From assembly GCF_016802725.1 (NCBI RefSeq), contig NC_052665.1, forward strand, positions 20,342,501 to 20,406,500: DNA of 64,000 bases, given 5' to 3'. The notes beneath the pieces were generated by a model. The model had not been told where the DNA came from, ran no database searches, and saw nothing but the letters and a program-made list of their open reading frames with translations. This document shows, one piece after another, positions 10,597 to 22,451 of the stretch (positions within the stretch are counted from its first letter, which is position 1; each line of letters begins with the position of its first letter). The stretch comes from Solenopsis invicta. Taxonomy: Eukaryota > Arthropoda > Insecta > Hymenoptera > Formicidae. The translations under genes were made by a program, and so were the position numbers.

Positions 10597-10994
10597 TGTG
10601 GCAATCAATTGCCACAATCCTCATACAAAAGAAAAAGAAAAGGAAAAAGAAACAAAAAAGAAAATTTTCACCAACCGAGCATATGGTCTCCGGATGTTAG
10701 TCATAAACCTTCTAACATTCGGTAATCATAAATGTTGCATATTGTCATTGTTAGAGCACGTTTTAACCCGCTCAACATACAATAGTTAAGAGGTGAAATG
10801 GTTTGCCTGGAGAAGACATGAAGGCAGATCTCTCTCGACTACGGACATGAACGCGTCTCCGCCGCGCAATCAATTTGGATATCGATAAGTTTAGTTTTCC
10901 CTTGTTATATTTGATAATATAAAGTAAAGACTATATTTATACATTAACTGACTATTTCATCCATCTCCGTGTACCTATACCATTCCCACACCAA
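10597..10994 (+). repeat. 3' LTR
   Basis: 398 bp, apparently identical to 5742-6139, followed directly by the AATAT target duplication at 10995-10999. Confidence 0.9.
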
Positions 10995-10999
10995 AATAT

Positions 11000-11608
11000 C
11001 TTATTTTTTTCTGTAATTAAAAGTCTAAAAGTACAAAAGTTTGTTTCGTAAAAACTGCCCTTTTGGCACTTTGTCTGTGATCTATCATCTAAGTGAAGTA
11101 AGTCATCATTTATCTCTATCTTAATATGGGTCTGTAAAAAAATTTTTTTTAAAAGCTGCTTTGTTATTCCACGTATCTTTATGTTTTAGGGTGTGCTGAA
11201 TCCGAAAATGACCTTCATTTTGTGTATGTAAAATCACACAAATAAAAACAAGCACAAAGATCTAGCTGCGACCGTAGAAGGTTTTCAAGTTGTGTTGTTT
11301 CATTAACGGTCCAATATCTCTCTACTTAGACCTCCATTTTGTCATAGAACATCACATTTTCTGGCAATGTAGGTAACTGTTAAATAAGGTAATACCTCAA
11401 AATAAATAAAAATAGATTTATGAAATTAATTTTTTATTATAAATTTTTCATGAAAATCATTTTTTTAATTGGAATAAGAACCAAGAAAAAAGTTGAATCA
11501 AGCTCGAGCATGTTAGAGCCGCGCATTTAGCTTGCAACATGTTGATGCTGGTTTCATTAGCTTATTCTGAAAGTTCTTTTCTTTAAAAGTTACATTTTTT
11601 TGGTATTG
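11000..11608. other. No gene; contains a fragment shared with 31.7 kb
   Basis: 11222-11275 reads GTAAAATCACACAAATAAAA, then ACAAGCAC and TAGCTGCGACCGTAGAAGG, closely matching 31732-31790 in the same orientation. It is therefore a copy of one arm of the inverted repeat that surrounds the tRNA-like sequence there. The rest is AT-rich with no coding signal. Confidence 0.45.
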
Positions 11609-11622
11609 TATATCTTAAATGC

Positions 11623-14438
11623 CTCGGGGGTTGAACCATCTACCGGGTGCGTCTCCAGTTGGCGAATAGAAGAATGTCCGGAGGGGCCCAAGGTCTCTCC
11701 GAGGATAAAATCCTGTGTGGGACTAGGGCACTTTCGGATAGTAGCGGCTATAACTGGCCTTCCAGGTATAAAACCCTGCGTGGGGCTGGAAGGGCTGCTG
11801 CCACGGACCAGCCCCCTAAGTCAAGTTGTAAACGATTGTGGCAACGGCGGCGTGACACTGAGGGGGCAGTGTCTCAAATGATGCCTCTGGGGCATCCGGC
11901 GACACCCCAGAGTAGGTAGCCTTACTCACGCATCCGGGGCTCTGTATGAGCGGACCGTTATTTTCCTAGGTACCTGTGAGATCTTATATAGAACTGAACA
12001 AGTTCAAAGATATTGTAGAGGAAATGGAGGGTTCGCAGTGCAGGACCTCCAATGCAGAGACGGCGGAGGGGGTGCGGACAGAGCTCATTCGGGCTATGCA
12101 AACGCCACCGCCGCCGTCTCTGGCACGGAGGCAGGGGCGGGGGTTGCGGATGGGGCTCACCTGGGTTCTGGAGGCGCTACTGCCGTTGTCTCAGCAAAAA
12201 GCTCTGTGACAACAGCGGACCTTTCTGTCAAGAGAAACCACTCTGGTGCGGAGAAAAGGAGGGCCAAACGGAAACGAGAGAGGTCTCAGTGTGGGACCTC
12301 CTTGGGTACCATAGCCCCCCCCCCTCCCCGGTAGCAACACCGAGGGAGAAGGAGGGGTACACCGAAGGCAAACGCTGGAAGGGCTCCATGGTCACCCCCC
12401 GGAAGAACCTACCAAGAGGCATAGAGCTCAGCAGGCTGAGAGGCGGCGAATCTTTTAACAAAAGTTATCATCTCCGAAAATCATCTCGAAGAGGAAATCA
12501 CTGCTGAGTGGCTGGCTCTTTTGAAGCTGGCCGTCAACAGGGCAATTAGTGGAACTCGGGAGGGTCCCATTCCATGCTTTCGACGCACCTTCCTCAGGGG
12601 AGCGGCGGCGGTAGTCTTAAGCAAGGATGAGGCGTCCCTAATCTGGCTCACTGAGCAGATGGGGAGCATCTCTTCCTGAGAGAATGCTAAACTCAAGGTG
12701 GTGAGTCCGGAGGTGCTTCAAAGGCAGCACAGAGCCGTGATCTGAAACCCGGAAGCTTCCGATAAACCGGCCGCGGTCCTGGAGAGGCATAATCCTGGGC
12801 TCGGCACCGGGAATTGGAAAAACATGGCTGAGAACGTAGGGACCACCAAGAACGGAAGGAATCTGGTTTTTAGGATTCCAGAGTCCAGCGTTCTCAAACT
12901 GAGAGCGCTGGATTTTAAGCCTTACCTCGGGCTCGACCAGGTCACCTTTAAGGTGAGCGAGGTCCAAGGTAGGGATAAAGAGAGTGAGGAGGAGGCTCCT
13001 ATGAAATCGTAAAATTTGATCGTACCTGTGTGGCCTTTACCCAAATTAACTTGCACCACAGCAAAAGGGCCTCGACGATTCTGTTAAAAAAACAAGTTGT
13101 GCACACAGCCATTTCACTGATACAAGAGCCTTTGCTCGTCCGGGGCCGTATCAGTGGTGTGGACAGCTTGCGGGAGAGTATTTAAGTCTCCGACGGCTGA
13201 AAAGTTCAGAGCCTTCGTGGCGGTGAAGGGCATTGACGCCCGACTAATTCCACATTTATGTTTTAGAGATGTGGTAGCGGTCGAGTTGGATGTCGTCGAC
13301 GTCTCGAGAGGCAGGAGGAGGGTGGTGGTGTGCTCTGCGTACTTTCCTTACAATGAGAAGGTTTTGCCGCCGCCAGAGCTGGTGACCAGACTGATGGATT
13401 ACTGCCAGAGAAAGCGGCTTCCCCTAATAGCAGGGTACAATGCTAACTCGCACCACACGGTCTGGGGAAGCACGGATACCAACAACAAAGGTAGAAAGCT
13501 GATGAAATTTCTAGTGTCAACAAATCTGGAGATTCTCATCAGAGGAAACAAGCCTACCTTTTGCACGGCAGTGAGGGGAAAGATACTCAATCTTACTGTT
13601 TGTTCTAGATGGATATCGAGGGACGTGGTCGCGTGGAGGGTTTCGAGCGAACCCTCACTATTGGACCATAGGCAAATCATCTTCAAGCTGGCATGGGCCA
13701 GAGGGGAGGTGGCGAAGTTTAGAGATCCCAAGAGGACTGACTGAGACTCTTATCGGGACGACCTGAAATGCAACCTGAAGGGTTTCCCAAGGACGCACGA
13801 GACTGAAGAAGAACTAGAGCTCTGTGTGGATTATTTACAGAAGGCTCTGGTTGAGAGCTATGAGAGGAACTGCCAGGAAAGAGCGGTTAAAAACTTCAGG
13901 GGCAACTCCTGGTGGAGTCTCAAACTGCAAGAGCTCAGAAGTATGGTTCGGAGAGCCTAGAATAGATTCAGGAACACGGGCCGTCAGTCGGACTAGAAAT
14001 TTCATAAAAAGGCTAAAAAAAACTATGAAGATTTTGTAGTGAAGGCTAAGAAAAGAAGCTGGAAAGAGTTCTGCGAGTTGGTGGAAAGCATGCTCAAAAC
14101 CGTAAGACTATGCAGGATTCTAGCCAGAAACCTGGACGTCGTCTTGGACTCCATTAGTCTCCTTGTCGGGACAATCACGATGGTGATCGGGGAGCGATGT
14201 CTGGTGCATTTACTAAAAATCAGTTTTTCAAGCTTTCGTAGAGAGCATGGAGAGTTGTTTGCCTATGAAGCGGCGAGCTCGCGCAGGGCTCGTAAAGCGA
14301 ATTGAGGACTAGCGGCTGATATCAGGACTTCCGTAAGTGGCGGACAACTGGAGGGAAGCACAATGGACTGCAGTCTGCGTGCCATAAGCGGATCTTCGGC
14401 TGTGAAAACCGCCTCCTCAGTTTCATTATTATTATTAT
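11623..14438 (+). mobile_element. Non-LTR retrotransposon (I/LOA/R1-like), internally deleted
   Basis: Nearly identical 14-bp repeats flank it: TATATCTTAAATGC (11609-11622) and TATATCTTGAATGC (14439-14452), a target-site duplication with one change. The 3' end is an (ATT)n tail at 14425-14438. The GC-rich 5' leader has tandem-like GATAAAATCCTGTGTGGG and TATAAAACCCTGCGTGGG units. An ORF1 region (about 11980-13010) is broken in several frames, an endonuclease domain follows, and the whole RT is missing before the 3' tail. Length is about half that of a complete element. The clade call rests on the endonuclease motifs and is tentative. Confidence 0.75.
13154..13744 (+). pseudogene. Apurinic-type endonuclease domain of the LINE
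   Basis: A 196-codon open segment with endonuclease/exonuclease/phosphatase features: VVVCSAYFPYNE, then a GYNANSHHTVWGSTD motif that corresponds to the catalytic D/N-A-H-H-x-W-G-S block (the usual D is replaced by Y-N), and a late SLLDHRQI that corresponds to S-D-H. Family role: nicks the target DNA to prime reverse transcription. The frame ends at 13744, but homologous sequence continues in other frames to about 14200 (W-rich linker before the RT), with several stops and frameshifts. It is non-functional. Confidence 0.7.
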
Positions 14439-14452
14439 TATATCTTGAATGC

Positions 14453-15474
14453 ACTAATGTAAATTAAATAATAGTAATTTTGACTTTAAATTTAATTAAA
14501 AACTCTAAAATAAAATATCAAAAATTGAAAAAAATTTATTAAAGAAAAGAATTTTGCATTTTATGGCAAATCCTGACGTCCAAGATTTTTTCAATATTTT
14601 TTTTGTTCTTAGCACACCAAAATATATAGAAATTAGATGAAAATAATCAAACAACTTCTTAGTCGCAGACCTGTAAAATCATCTTTAATTGTGAGGATAA
14701 AGGAGGAAGAGGAATTATTTAAATATCACTTGACAGCTTCGCGTCCCGAAACAGAATAAAAGCTAGCCGCGCTTCTTCTACCTGATCAATTGATCTTTTT
14801 TTGGCCAGCTTTTTAAACTCAGCCAAACGGGCACAACACTGCTGTCTTTTTGAAAAGTTGTTGTCTCGACAACCATTTACTCTTAAATAACCACCAAACT
14901 TTTTGTCGTCTCCAGGACTCATCTGAGTGTTACTGCTCTCCTTCTTGAGCTGCTGCCACAAGATTCTTAAGCTGCTGCCACAAGATTCTTAAGCTGCTGC
15001 CACAAGAACCACTCTTTCTTGGATCCAAACGACAGTACTGGAATTTATCGAAGAAATTCTCCTCTCTCAAAGAACAGCTTCTTCAGAGAAATCCACTCCA
15101 AAGAATTATTCTGAGGAATTTTCATTCGTCAAAAACTTTGAGCAAGGTGGGGGTATCTATCATGGACCCAACGTCTCAAAAGATTCACCAAGCTCCTGCC
15201 TCGGCATTTGCTCTCAGTCCCATGGAGAAAACCATGGCTAAAAACCCGGAACAAAGCAGTCTTCTTTTTGTTTCAAATCAAAACACTAAGTCCCTATAGT
15301 CTCAGCGTATCTTCAATCTCCCAAAAACAGAAGCGGTTCCAGCAATTGTCTAAACAGGACATTTTTGCTTTAAAAAGAAATAAAAGCAAAAAAACAATTT
15401 TACAAGAAAAGAAACTTACTAACTAAGCTCAGAGTGTCTTTAATAAAGAAAATTTATCTCTCTTGAAACTAAGT
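14453..15474. other. No recognised gene; short direct repeats
   Basis: 14944-15008 holds three near-identical 22-bp units containing AGCTGCTGCCACAAGA. A minus-strand ORF (14961-14719, 80 codons, basic, containing QCCARLAEFKKLAKKR) is open but unrecognised. It could be part of the 3' end or LTR of the minus-strand gypsy remnant that starts at 15475, but I could not match it to a second copy near 22.4 kb. Confidence 0.35.
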
Positions 15475-17165
15475 TAACCTATCTAAATGCACCACTTTAT
15501 TTCTATGCCTAGGCGATTTTCGTGTACAATAAACTACGTCATTTAATCTTTCGACAATCTCAAACGGTCCTTCCCAACTACTTTGCAGTTTAGGAGACCT
15601 ACATATTTTCCTACGAGGATTGTGAATGTCCATACTTTTTGTCCAGACTCAAAGTGAATAAAACGAGCCTTACAATCATAAACCTCTTTCAACCTTCGAG
15701 AACATTCAAACGCTGTCTAATTCCAATATGAATCTGAAAGTTTCCTTTAATTTCAAAACATAATTTCCCCTAGAATTAGTTGAATCAGATCCAGGAAATT
15801 TTCCAAATAAATCCAAAGGCAATCTTAATTCCCTACCAAAATTCATTTCCGCAGGGGTTAAACCAATGGCCTCATGCCTTGAAGATCTATACGCTAAAAG
15901 ACTTATGGAAATCCACCGATTCCAATCTTTTTGATTCTCTGTTATAAATTTCGCTAAATAGTCCAACAAAGTTTGATGTTGACGTTCCATTTCACCATTA
16001 GATTGCGGATGAAGAGGAGTAGTCCTGGTTTTTCTTATTCCAAGCAAACGTGCCAATTCTGAAAACATTCGTGAATCAAAATTCCTCCCTTGATCAGTAT
16101 GTAACTTCGAAGGAATGCCAAAACGAAAAATTACTTGATTTAGAAAAACTTTAGCAACAGTTTTAGTTTTGAAATTTTTTAATGGAAATGCTTCCACTTT
16201 TGTAAAACAATTGATAATAACTAAAAGATATATATTTCCAGAAGAAGATGGAGGAAGTGGAAACATCCTAAAATATCCATCTGAATTCTCTCAAAAGGTA
16301 AACCAGAATTATAAATTTGCAAAGCGGATTTTCCTTTATTGGAAGGACCTTTTCTTGATAAGCAAACAACATAAGTTCTACACCAGTGTTCCACATCCTG
16401 CTTAAAAGTTGCCCAATAAAATCTTTTTCAAATTTTATCTAAAGTTTTATTCACACTAAAATGACCACCAAAAAAAGAATTGTGAGCTTCCTCGAAAACA
16501 TGTACCTGACTTCGGGGAACAATTATTTAAAGAATTTGATGTTTCGAATCTGGAGATTCTCATTTTCTAAACAACACTTCATTGTTAATAATGAGAGAAT
16601 TTCAAATAAACCTTAGAAGTAAACTTTAGAAGTTTCATCTTCAGAGACAATCTCTTAACGAGTCGGCCGTCTTTCAAGCTCTTTTCCTTACAGGAAAACA
16701 GACAACGAAGGATTCTCTTTCTAAAAATTTTTCCAATTTTTAAGATCATTTTCCCCAAAAACAATTTGTCTTACTAATTCAGCAGAATTTTTTTCTTTCA
16801 AATCAACTTTAGAACAATAATTACAGCTTTTTTCAGCACAAGGGCGCCTTGACAAGGCATCAGCGTTCCCACGTAATTTTCCTTTTCGATGTTCTACTAT
16901 AAAATTATATTGTTGAAGACGATCTAACCAACGGGCCAACTATCTCTCAACGTTCTTAAAAGAAAGTAATTAATTTAAAAAAGCATGATCCGTTCTTATA
17001 AGAAAATTTCATTCGTACAAATAAACCATGCAGATTTTGAAAAGTAGCTGCTGAAAAATTTTTTCCGTAAAACATTCAAAGGTAGCCGGTGCATTACAAA
17101 GTCCAAAAGGCATAACCGTAAACTGCCATAACCCTTTTCCAATCGAAAAAGCAGTTTTCTCTCGA
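15475..17165 (-). pseudogene. Gypsy pol remnant: RT middle, RNase H end, integrase
   Basis: From 17160 downward the minus strand encodes KTAFSIGKG and FTVMPFGLCNAPATFE, the RT fingers/palm. The frame then passes from a damaged YLDD box directly into an RNase H end (RTDHAFLN, then ARWLDRLQQYNF), so the RT thumb and most of RNase H are deleted. Integrase is best preserved at 16266-15706, with HTDQGRNFDSRMF, HPQSNGEMERQHQTLL and NFGRELRLP. The pol C-terminus lies at 15600-15475. Stops and frameshifts separate the segments. It is dead. Integrase would have inserted element cDNA into chromosomes. Confidence 0.85.
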
Positions 17166-20100
17166 CAGGGCCGGCGCATGGGTGGGGCGAGCGGGGCGGT
17201 CACCCAGGGCGCCGTCATTGAGGGGGCACCATAACGTCGATGTTTTGATGATTTTGTTGTCACGCACCACGCATAAACATAGTGCGCGCTTATGCAGCGT
17301 GCACCGGCACGACGCGCGTGTGCCTAACGCGCGCCCGCCAGACATGATGCTAGAACACGCCGCCGCCGCTAGATGGTGGCGCGGCGGAACTTCAACTCGT
17401 AAGAAGAAAACGGTCAAAAGGGTATATTAAGGAGGTATAACATGAAACGGAACTCTTTATCTTCTCGCTCGTTAGAGTTCTTCGGGGGGTTTCTACTCTG
17501 GTGGTATGAATGAATGACATTTCTTAATTTTTCAACTGATTTGATTGTTGAATAAGAGTTCTTTCTTTCTCCAAAAAATGTCGCAGCATCATAAAAAACT
17601 CCGGTGCCCAGAATTTAAAAAGAAAATTTAAAAAGCAAGAAGACAATGAAAAAGGTGCTAAAAAAATGGCGAATTTTTTAATTCGTGAACAACGAGTAGA
17701 AGCCAGAGAATGTTTGATAGAGGAGAATCTCTCTGAACAAAACGAAATCTGCCGTCAAGGAGAGAACAAAAATAATACAGAATCCATAGCATTTCCGGTT
17801 TCATCAAGTCTTCAAAATGCACACTATGAAGACATTGCTAAGTGCCCATCACTCATCAATTCCGCAACGATTGATAAAATCGTTATTCGTGGACCTATAA
17901 ATGATAAAATTCAAGATGATAAATACCCTCGTAACAATAATGGACGTCATTTTTCAAAAGTATATTTCCAAAGAGTCATGCCTAATGGAGAAATCTATAA
18001 AGGAAGGTGGTTGGTTTATTCTCAGTCTACAGATAAAATATATTATTTTTGCTGTAAATTGTTTTGCCAAATCCGTAATTCTAATTTGAGCAAAGAAAGA
18101 TTTAATGATTGGAAACATTTATCGGAGCGTCTTAAAAGCCACGAAACATCCCCTGATCATTTACGCACTATAGAAAATTGGATAGAGGTTTCGCCTGAAA
18201 GCGTTGAGCGGAGTAGACAAACATTTACAAAGGCAAATTAATGATGAGAAAATGCGATGGGTTTCTATTCTCGAGCGGTTAATCGAAATTGTTTTATTTT
18301 TATCAGGACACAATTTATCTTTTCGAGGGAGTTCTGATAAGTTAAACACTTCCAACAACGGTAATTTTTTAGGATTAGTTGAATTATTGGGGAAATTTGA
18401 CCTTGTTATGATAGAGCACCTTCGATGCATTATAAACAAAGAGACTTTTATTCACTATTGCAGTGAAACGATTCAAAATGAACTGATCAATTTACTTGGA
18501 GGTAAAGTTCGAAAAAAAATTTTATCGATGGTAAAAGAGGCAAAATACTTCTCCGTCATATTGGACTGCACTTCTGACGTAAGTCACGTCGAGCAATTAT
18601 CTATCACATTACGTTTTGTCGACATTGACAAAATCCAGGTGAGAGAGTGTTTTATTGTCTATAAGCCGGTAACTGACTCTACAGAGGAAGGGCTAACTAA
18701 TCTCTTTCTCGACAATATTATACAAAATTACGATTTAGATATGAACGATTGCCGTGGGCAGAGATATGATAATGGAGCAAATATGGTTGGAAAAGATAAA
18801 GGCGTGCAAGCGAGAATTTTGAGACGATTTCCAAAAGCTTTTTTTAATCCATGTGGTTGTCACAGTTTAAATCTAGTCGTAGCAGACGCTGTAAAAACAT
18901 CGGTAAAATCTATATCTTTATTTGGAATTCTCCAAAGATTATTTGTATTATTTTCCGCCTCGACGAAGCGATGGGATATAATAAAAAAATATGTCAAGTT
19001 ACTGTCATTAAAAAAAATATGTAAAACTCCATGGGAGAGTAGAATTTCTAGTCTTGAAGCCGTTCCTTTTCAGTATCCGAACATGATCGATGCCTTCATT
19101 AAACTCTACGAAGAGACGGATGATCCAGTCTCTGCGTCAGAAGCTAAACCATTAGCTGAGCATATGGAAGGATTTGAGTTCTCATTTACACTAGTGCTTT
19201 GGTACGACATCTTATTCCAAGTCAACATTGTAAATAAGGCTATGCAGTCGGAAACTATGGATATATCAAATGCGTCAAAAATGCTAGAAAAGTGCCTGAT
19301 CTTTGTAACAGAGTATAGAAATACTGATTATTCAACGGCGATAATTACGACCAAGGACATAGCTAGTGAAGCTGAAATCGAGCCAGTTTTTAAAGCAGTC
19401 CGAATTCGAAGAAAGAAGAGAATGTTCGGTTACGAGGCATCAGATCCCGAAGAATTGTTCAATACGACCGTTTTCTACCCAATGATCGATACTATTGAAA
19501 GTGCTTTAAAAACTCGCTTCGAACAACTATCAACATTTAATACCACATGGTCGTTTTTATATAATTTAAAAACTATACCTGATAAGGATAGACTGCAAGA
19601 AGTCTGTATTAACTTAGAAGCTGCGTTGACAAATGGTGATAAGTCTGATATTTCAGGGAACGAGTTAAAACAAGAAATTCTCAGTATTCGAAATTTATTA
19701 AATGACTCTGGTGAGCCATTATTGCCATTAAAAGTGCTTCAACTGATTCACGAGAATAAGTGGCAAGACATGTTTCCTAATTTGTGGACTGCTCTTCAAA
19801 TACTCTTAACTATTACAGTAACTGTAGTTTCAGAAGAACAAAGTTTTAGCAAATTGAAACTTATAAAGATATATTTACGTTTTACCATGCTCGAAGATAG
19901 ATTATCGGATTTGGCAATATTATCAATAGAAAATGATTTTGCAAAATCCCTCAATTTTACAGAGATAATTCAACAATTTGCAGGTGCTAAAGCATGAAAA
20001 GTATACATTTAAAAGTATTTTTATAATAATACTTATGTTGGAAAGGGACTCTGTAAGATTTTTAAATCTATAAAAAACCTTTAAAAAAATATAAAAAATA

Positions 20101-20337
20101 AATAAAAATACTATACAAAAAAAATTATAAAAAACTAAAATGTAGAAAAAAAATTAAAAAATGTAAAAAAACCTAATAAAAAACAAATGGAATCCTGTTT
20201 GCCACATCTTCGTCGTAATCCCGGGTAATGCAAAGAGCAAACGCGATCGAGAAAGCTAGAATGGGGAGGGGGAAGCGGCAATTTTTTGGTCCCTTGCCCC
20301 GGGCACCATAATTCCTCTGTCCGACCCTGTCTCTCAA
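17158..20337 (+). mobile_element. hAT DNA transposon, 3.16 kb, with 8-bp target duplication
   Basis: The element proper is 17166-20329. Its ends are CAGGGCCGGCGCATG and, inverted, CAGGGTCGGACAG. TCTCTCGA (17158-17165) and TCTCTCAA (20330-20337) are an 8-bp target duplication with one substitution; 8 bp is the hAT hallmark. It lies within the RT of the minus-strand gypsy, so it is younger than that element. The interior holds one decayed transposase gene on the plus strand and a CpG-rich left end. Confidence 0.88.
17578..19997 (+). pseudogene. hAT transposase with at least two frameshifts
   Basis: The likely original start is ATG at 17578 (MSQHHKKL); a frame change follows within 50 nt. The first long frame (17666-18241) has a TTF/BED-like zinc segment with YYFCCKLFCQ and HETSPDH. 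A second frame change near 18210 leads into 18204-19997. That part has the DUF4371-type core with FSVILDCTSDVSHVEQLS and GQRYDNGANMVGKDKG, including the expected Asp residues, and ends with a hATC dimerisation domain (EEQSFSKLKLIK). Total length, about 800 residues, suits a ZMYM6-like or hATm-type transposase. It would excise and reinsert the element. The frameshifts indicate it is inactive. Confidence 0.85.
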
Positions 20338-21180
20338 TCTTCAGGACAAATTTTAATTTGCCAGTAATAATTTTCCACTCTTGAGATCCAGAGTGGAAAA
20401 ACAAAAAATTTCTTGAGAAACGATCCATTAAATCATCTATCCTAGGAATTGGATAGGAGTCCTTAAGAGTCACATTATTTAACTTTTTGTAATCTACACA
20501 AAATCTAATTAAACAATCTTTCTTTTTAATCAAAACTGCAGGAGAGGTCCAGGAACTATTTGATTCTTCAATAACACCTTGTTGCCTCATTTCTTCCATG
20601 ATCTTTTCCACCTCTTTATTTGTAAAAGAACTCGACAAAAAACTTGCTTAATAAAACAATTTTGTGTTGCATAGAATGTTCAATGATTTTACAATTTCTA
20701 GCAACGATTTCCCCTGAAAAAAAAGTCTTAAAATTCTGAAAGAAATTCTGCAAAATGTTTCTTCTAAAAATCATTTAAATTCTCAGAACTCCCAAGAAAA
20801 AGATTCTCAAAAAAGCCTGGAACTGTACCTCCACTAATTCGGGCACAAAAAATTTTTTGTCTTTCTTTAGATTTTAAAGAACAAAAATTTGAATAAAAAC
20901 TTCTTCTAAATTTAACTTAGAAAGAAAATCAACTCCAAGAATACAATCGTCTTCAATTTCTACAATAAAAATTGGAAACTCTAAGCTATGATTTCCTAAA
21001 ACAATCTTATCTTCATGTTTAGAAACTTTCTCTCCAATGGGATATCTCAGTTGAAAGGAATTCACACTAACACCTTCAACAAATGATAATACGAATTTTT
21101 TATTTAATATAGAGACGTCTAAGCCTGTATCAATCTTAAAAATACAATCCTGTCCATTTATAAGAACAGAATTAAAAAAT
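20330..21180 (-). pseudogene. Gypsy pol remnant: protease and start of RT
   Basis: On the minus strand IDTGLDVSIL (catalytic triplet at 21131-21123) is the protease active site and DDCILGVDFL the conserved second motif. After a damaged linker, 20638-20340 encodes the RT start: EVEKIMEEMRQQGVIEES, SWTSPAVLIKKKD, FCVDYKKLNNVT and DSYPIPRIDDLMD. The reading frame then slips near 20400 and stops where the hAT is inserted at 20337. The RT resumes beyond the insertion at about 17157. Confidence 0.82.
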
Positions 21181-21239
21181 TATATTTTAACTTAATTTTT
21201 CTACAATTTTTAATTTCTGGAAATGTTGGGGTCTCTTTT

Positions 21240-22399
21240 TGAACAGTCGAGTCGACCCCGCTAAGCTCGACCAAATCTAATTTCCCTTTGCTAAAGAAGA
21301 AACCGCAGCAAATTTCGATCTGTAGTGTCCCTTTGCATGACACTGCCAACATTCTTTGCTAGCTCTCCACTTATTAAAATTTTTCTTTTCAGAATCATCT
21401 AAAGAAATTTCTTTTTTTCTATTTCCTATTCTCATTTGCTCTCTAGGATAAAATTCTCTCCTTCCGTCATCTTTATTTGAGGAAACGCAAAAAAAACTAC
21501 TCTCCTGAATAGCTTTAATCATTTTTGCTCTTTCAATTACAGAACGCAAGAAATTCCCTCTAGTTGGAGAATGCGTCTCAAAAATCCGTCAGAGACTGAT
21601 TGAACACAAGCAATCTTGTCAAACAGTTCCTGAAAACACTTGGGATAGGCTAAACGTTGAAGTTGTTCTAAATCGGCTCCCAAAGGCTCGAAGCCAAATC
21701 TCCAAATTTTTGTTCACAATTCGTAAACTGCGCGTAAAAATACCGAGTCATATGACTTACCCCAAAACGTAACTCGAGTTTAGATTTAATTTCTCCAAAA
21801 CTTAAATCTTCTAATTCCGTTATTCCGTCTAGAACTGAACGCGCTTTCCCTTGTAAGTTCAAAACCAACGCAACCACCTTCATAAAATCTTCCCAATTAT
21901 TTGCCCGCGCGATTAATTCAAATTGCGTAAAATATTTGTGCAGCGGAACACTCCTGTCAAAAATATCTGGTTACAATTTCAAATTGATGCTCGGGTTTCC
22001 GGAATCCCGAGGAAACTCCGCTGTAAGAGGACAAAAAGAAAAAGGTAACGACTGGTCTGAAAAATATTATAGCCGCTGAAGTTCCTCGTCACGCTCCTGA
22101 AGCAGCGCCTGCATTTTCTCGTCACGTTGCCGCTGCTTTTGCCTCTCAGCACAAAGCTGACGTAATTCTACGGCGACTGCCCAAAGAGAATTCCTCTCGG
22201 TGGAGAGTCGAAGTCTAGCAGGCGTACAAATATGCATTCTCTTTCGAAGAGGACGTCCCTTTGCTTTCGCAGTAGTCGCTGCCGTTAAATCTTCGGAGAT
22301 ATCTATGATCTTTGTGGTCCGAAATTGGACAAAGCTCCAAAATGTTGGATTCGACAAGACGAGCACACAAAACAGTCGCGAAAGAAAGTACAAACGCAC
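21240..22399 (-). pseudogene. Gypsy gag remnant
   Basis: 22399-22067 encodes an N-terminal part with a Gln/Glu/Arg-rich helical tail that ends QRQRDEKMQALLQERDEEL, a likely coiled coil. 21883-21668 (VALVLNLQGKARSVLDG, then KSKLELRFG) is the retrotransposon gag capsid core. 21549-21277 contains CWQCHAKGHYRSKF, a CCHC zinc knuckle whose last Cys has become Phe. Several stops and frameshifts separate these pieces. Confidence 0.75.
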
Positions 22400-22451
22400 G
22401 AAACAAAATGATTAGACACTTTTTTATAAAAAGGAACACTAACTTTAATCA

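Larger units (their letters stand above)
5742..10994 (+). mobile_element. Full-length Ty3/gypsy LTR retrotransposon
   Basis: The element runs LTR, primer-binding site, gag, pol, purine tract, LTR. The two LTRs are both 398 bp and I found no difference between them. AATAT occurs immediately outside both (5737-5741 and 10995-10999) as a 5-bp target duplication. Gag and pol reading frames are open from end to end, and pol order is protease, RT, RNase H, integrase, which defines the Ty3/gypsy group. Identical LTRs and open frames imply a recent insertion, possibly still capable of transposition. No third (env-like) ORF was seen between pol and the 3' LTR. Confidence 0.93.
15475..22400 (-). mobile_element. 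Decayed Ty3/gypsy element, minus strand, split by a hAT
   Basis: In minus-strand order the parts are gag (22399-21240), protease (about 21180-20874), RT start (20640-20340), the hAT insertion (20329-17166), RT middle (17160-17020), then RNase H, integrase and the pol C-terminus (16990-15475). Each part has frameshifts or stops. LTRs were not identified on either side by eye. It differs from the intact element at 5.7 kb in motif details, including a YPIP..DDL RT start and a SRRPCAEKSCNYC spacer. Confidence 0.85.

Noticed and set aside
14719..14961. 80-codon minus-strand ORF as a host exon
   Set aside because: Composition is plausible, but there is no match, no clear splice sites, and it adjoins tandem repeats and a gypsy remnant.
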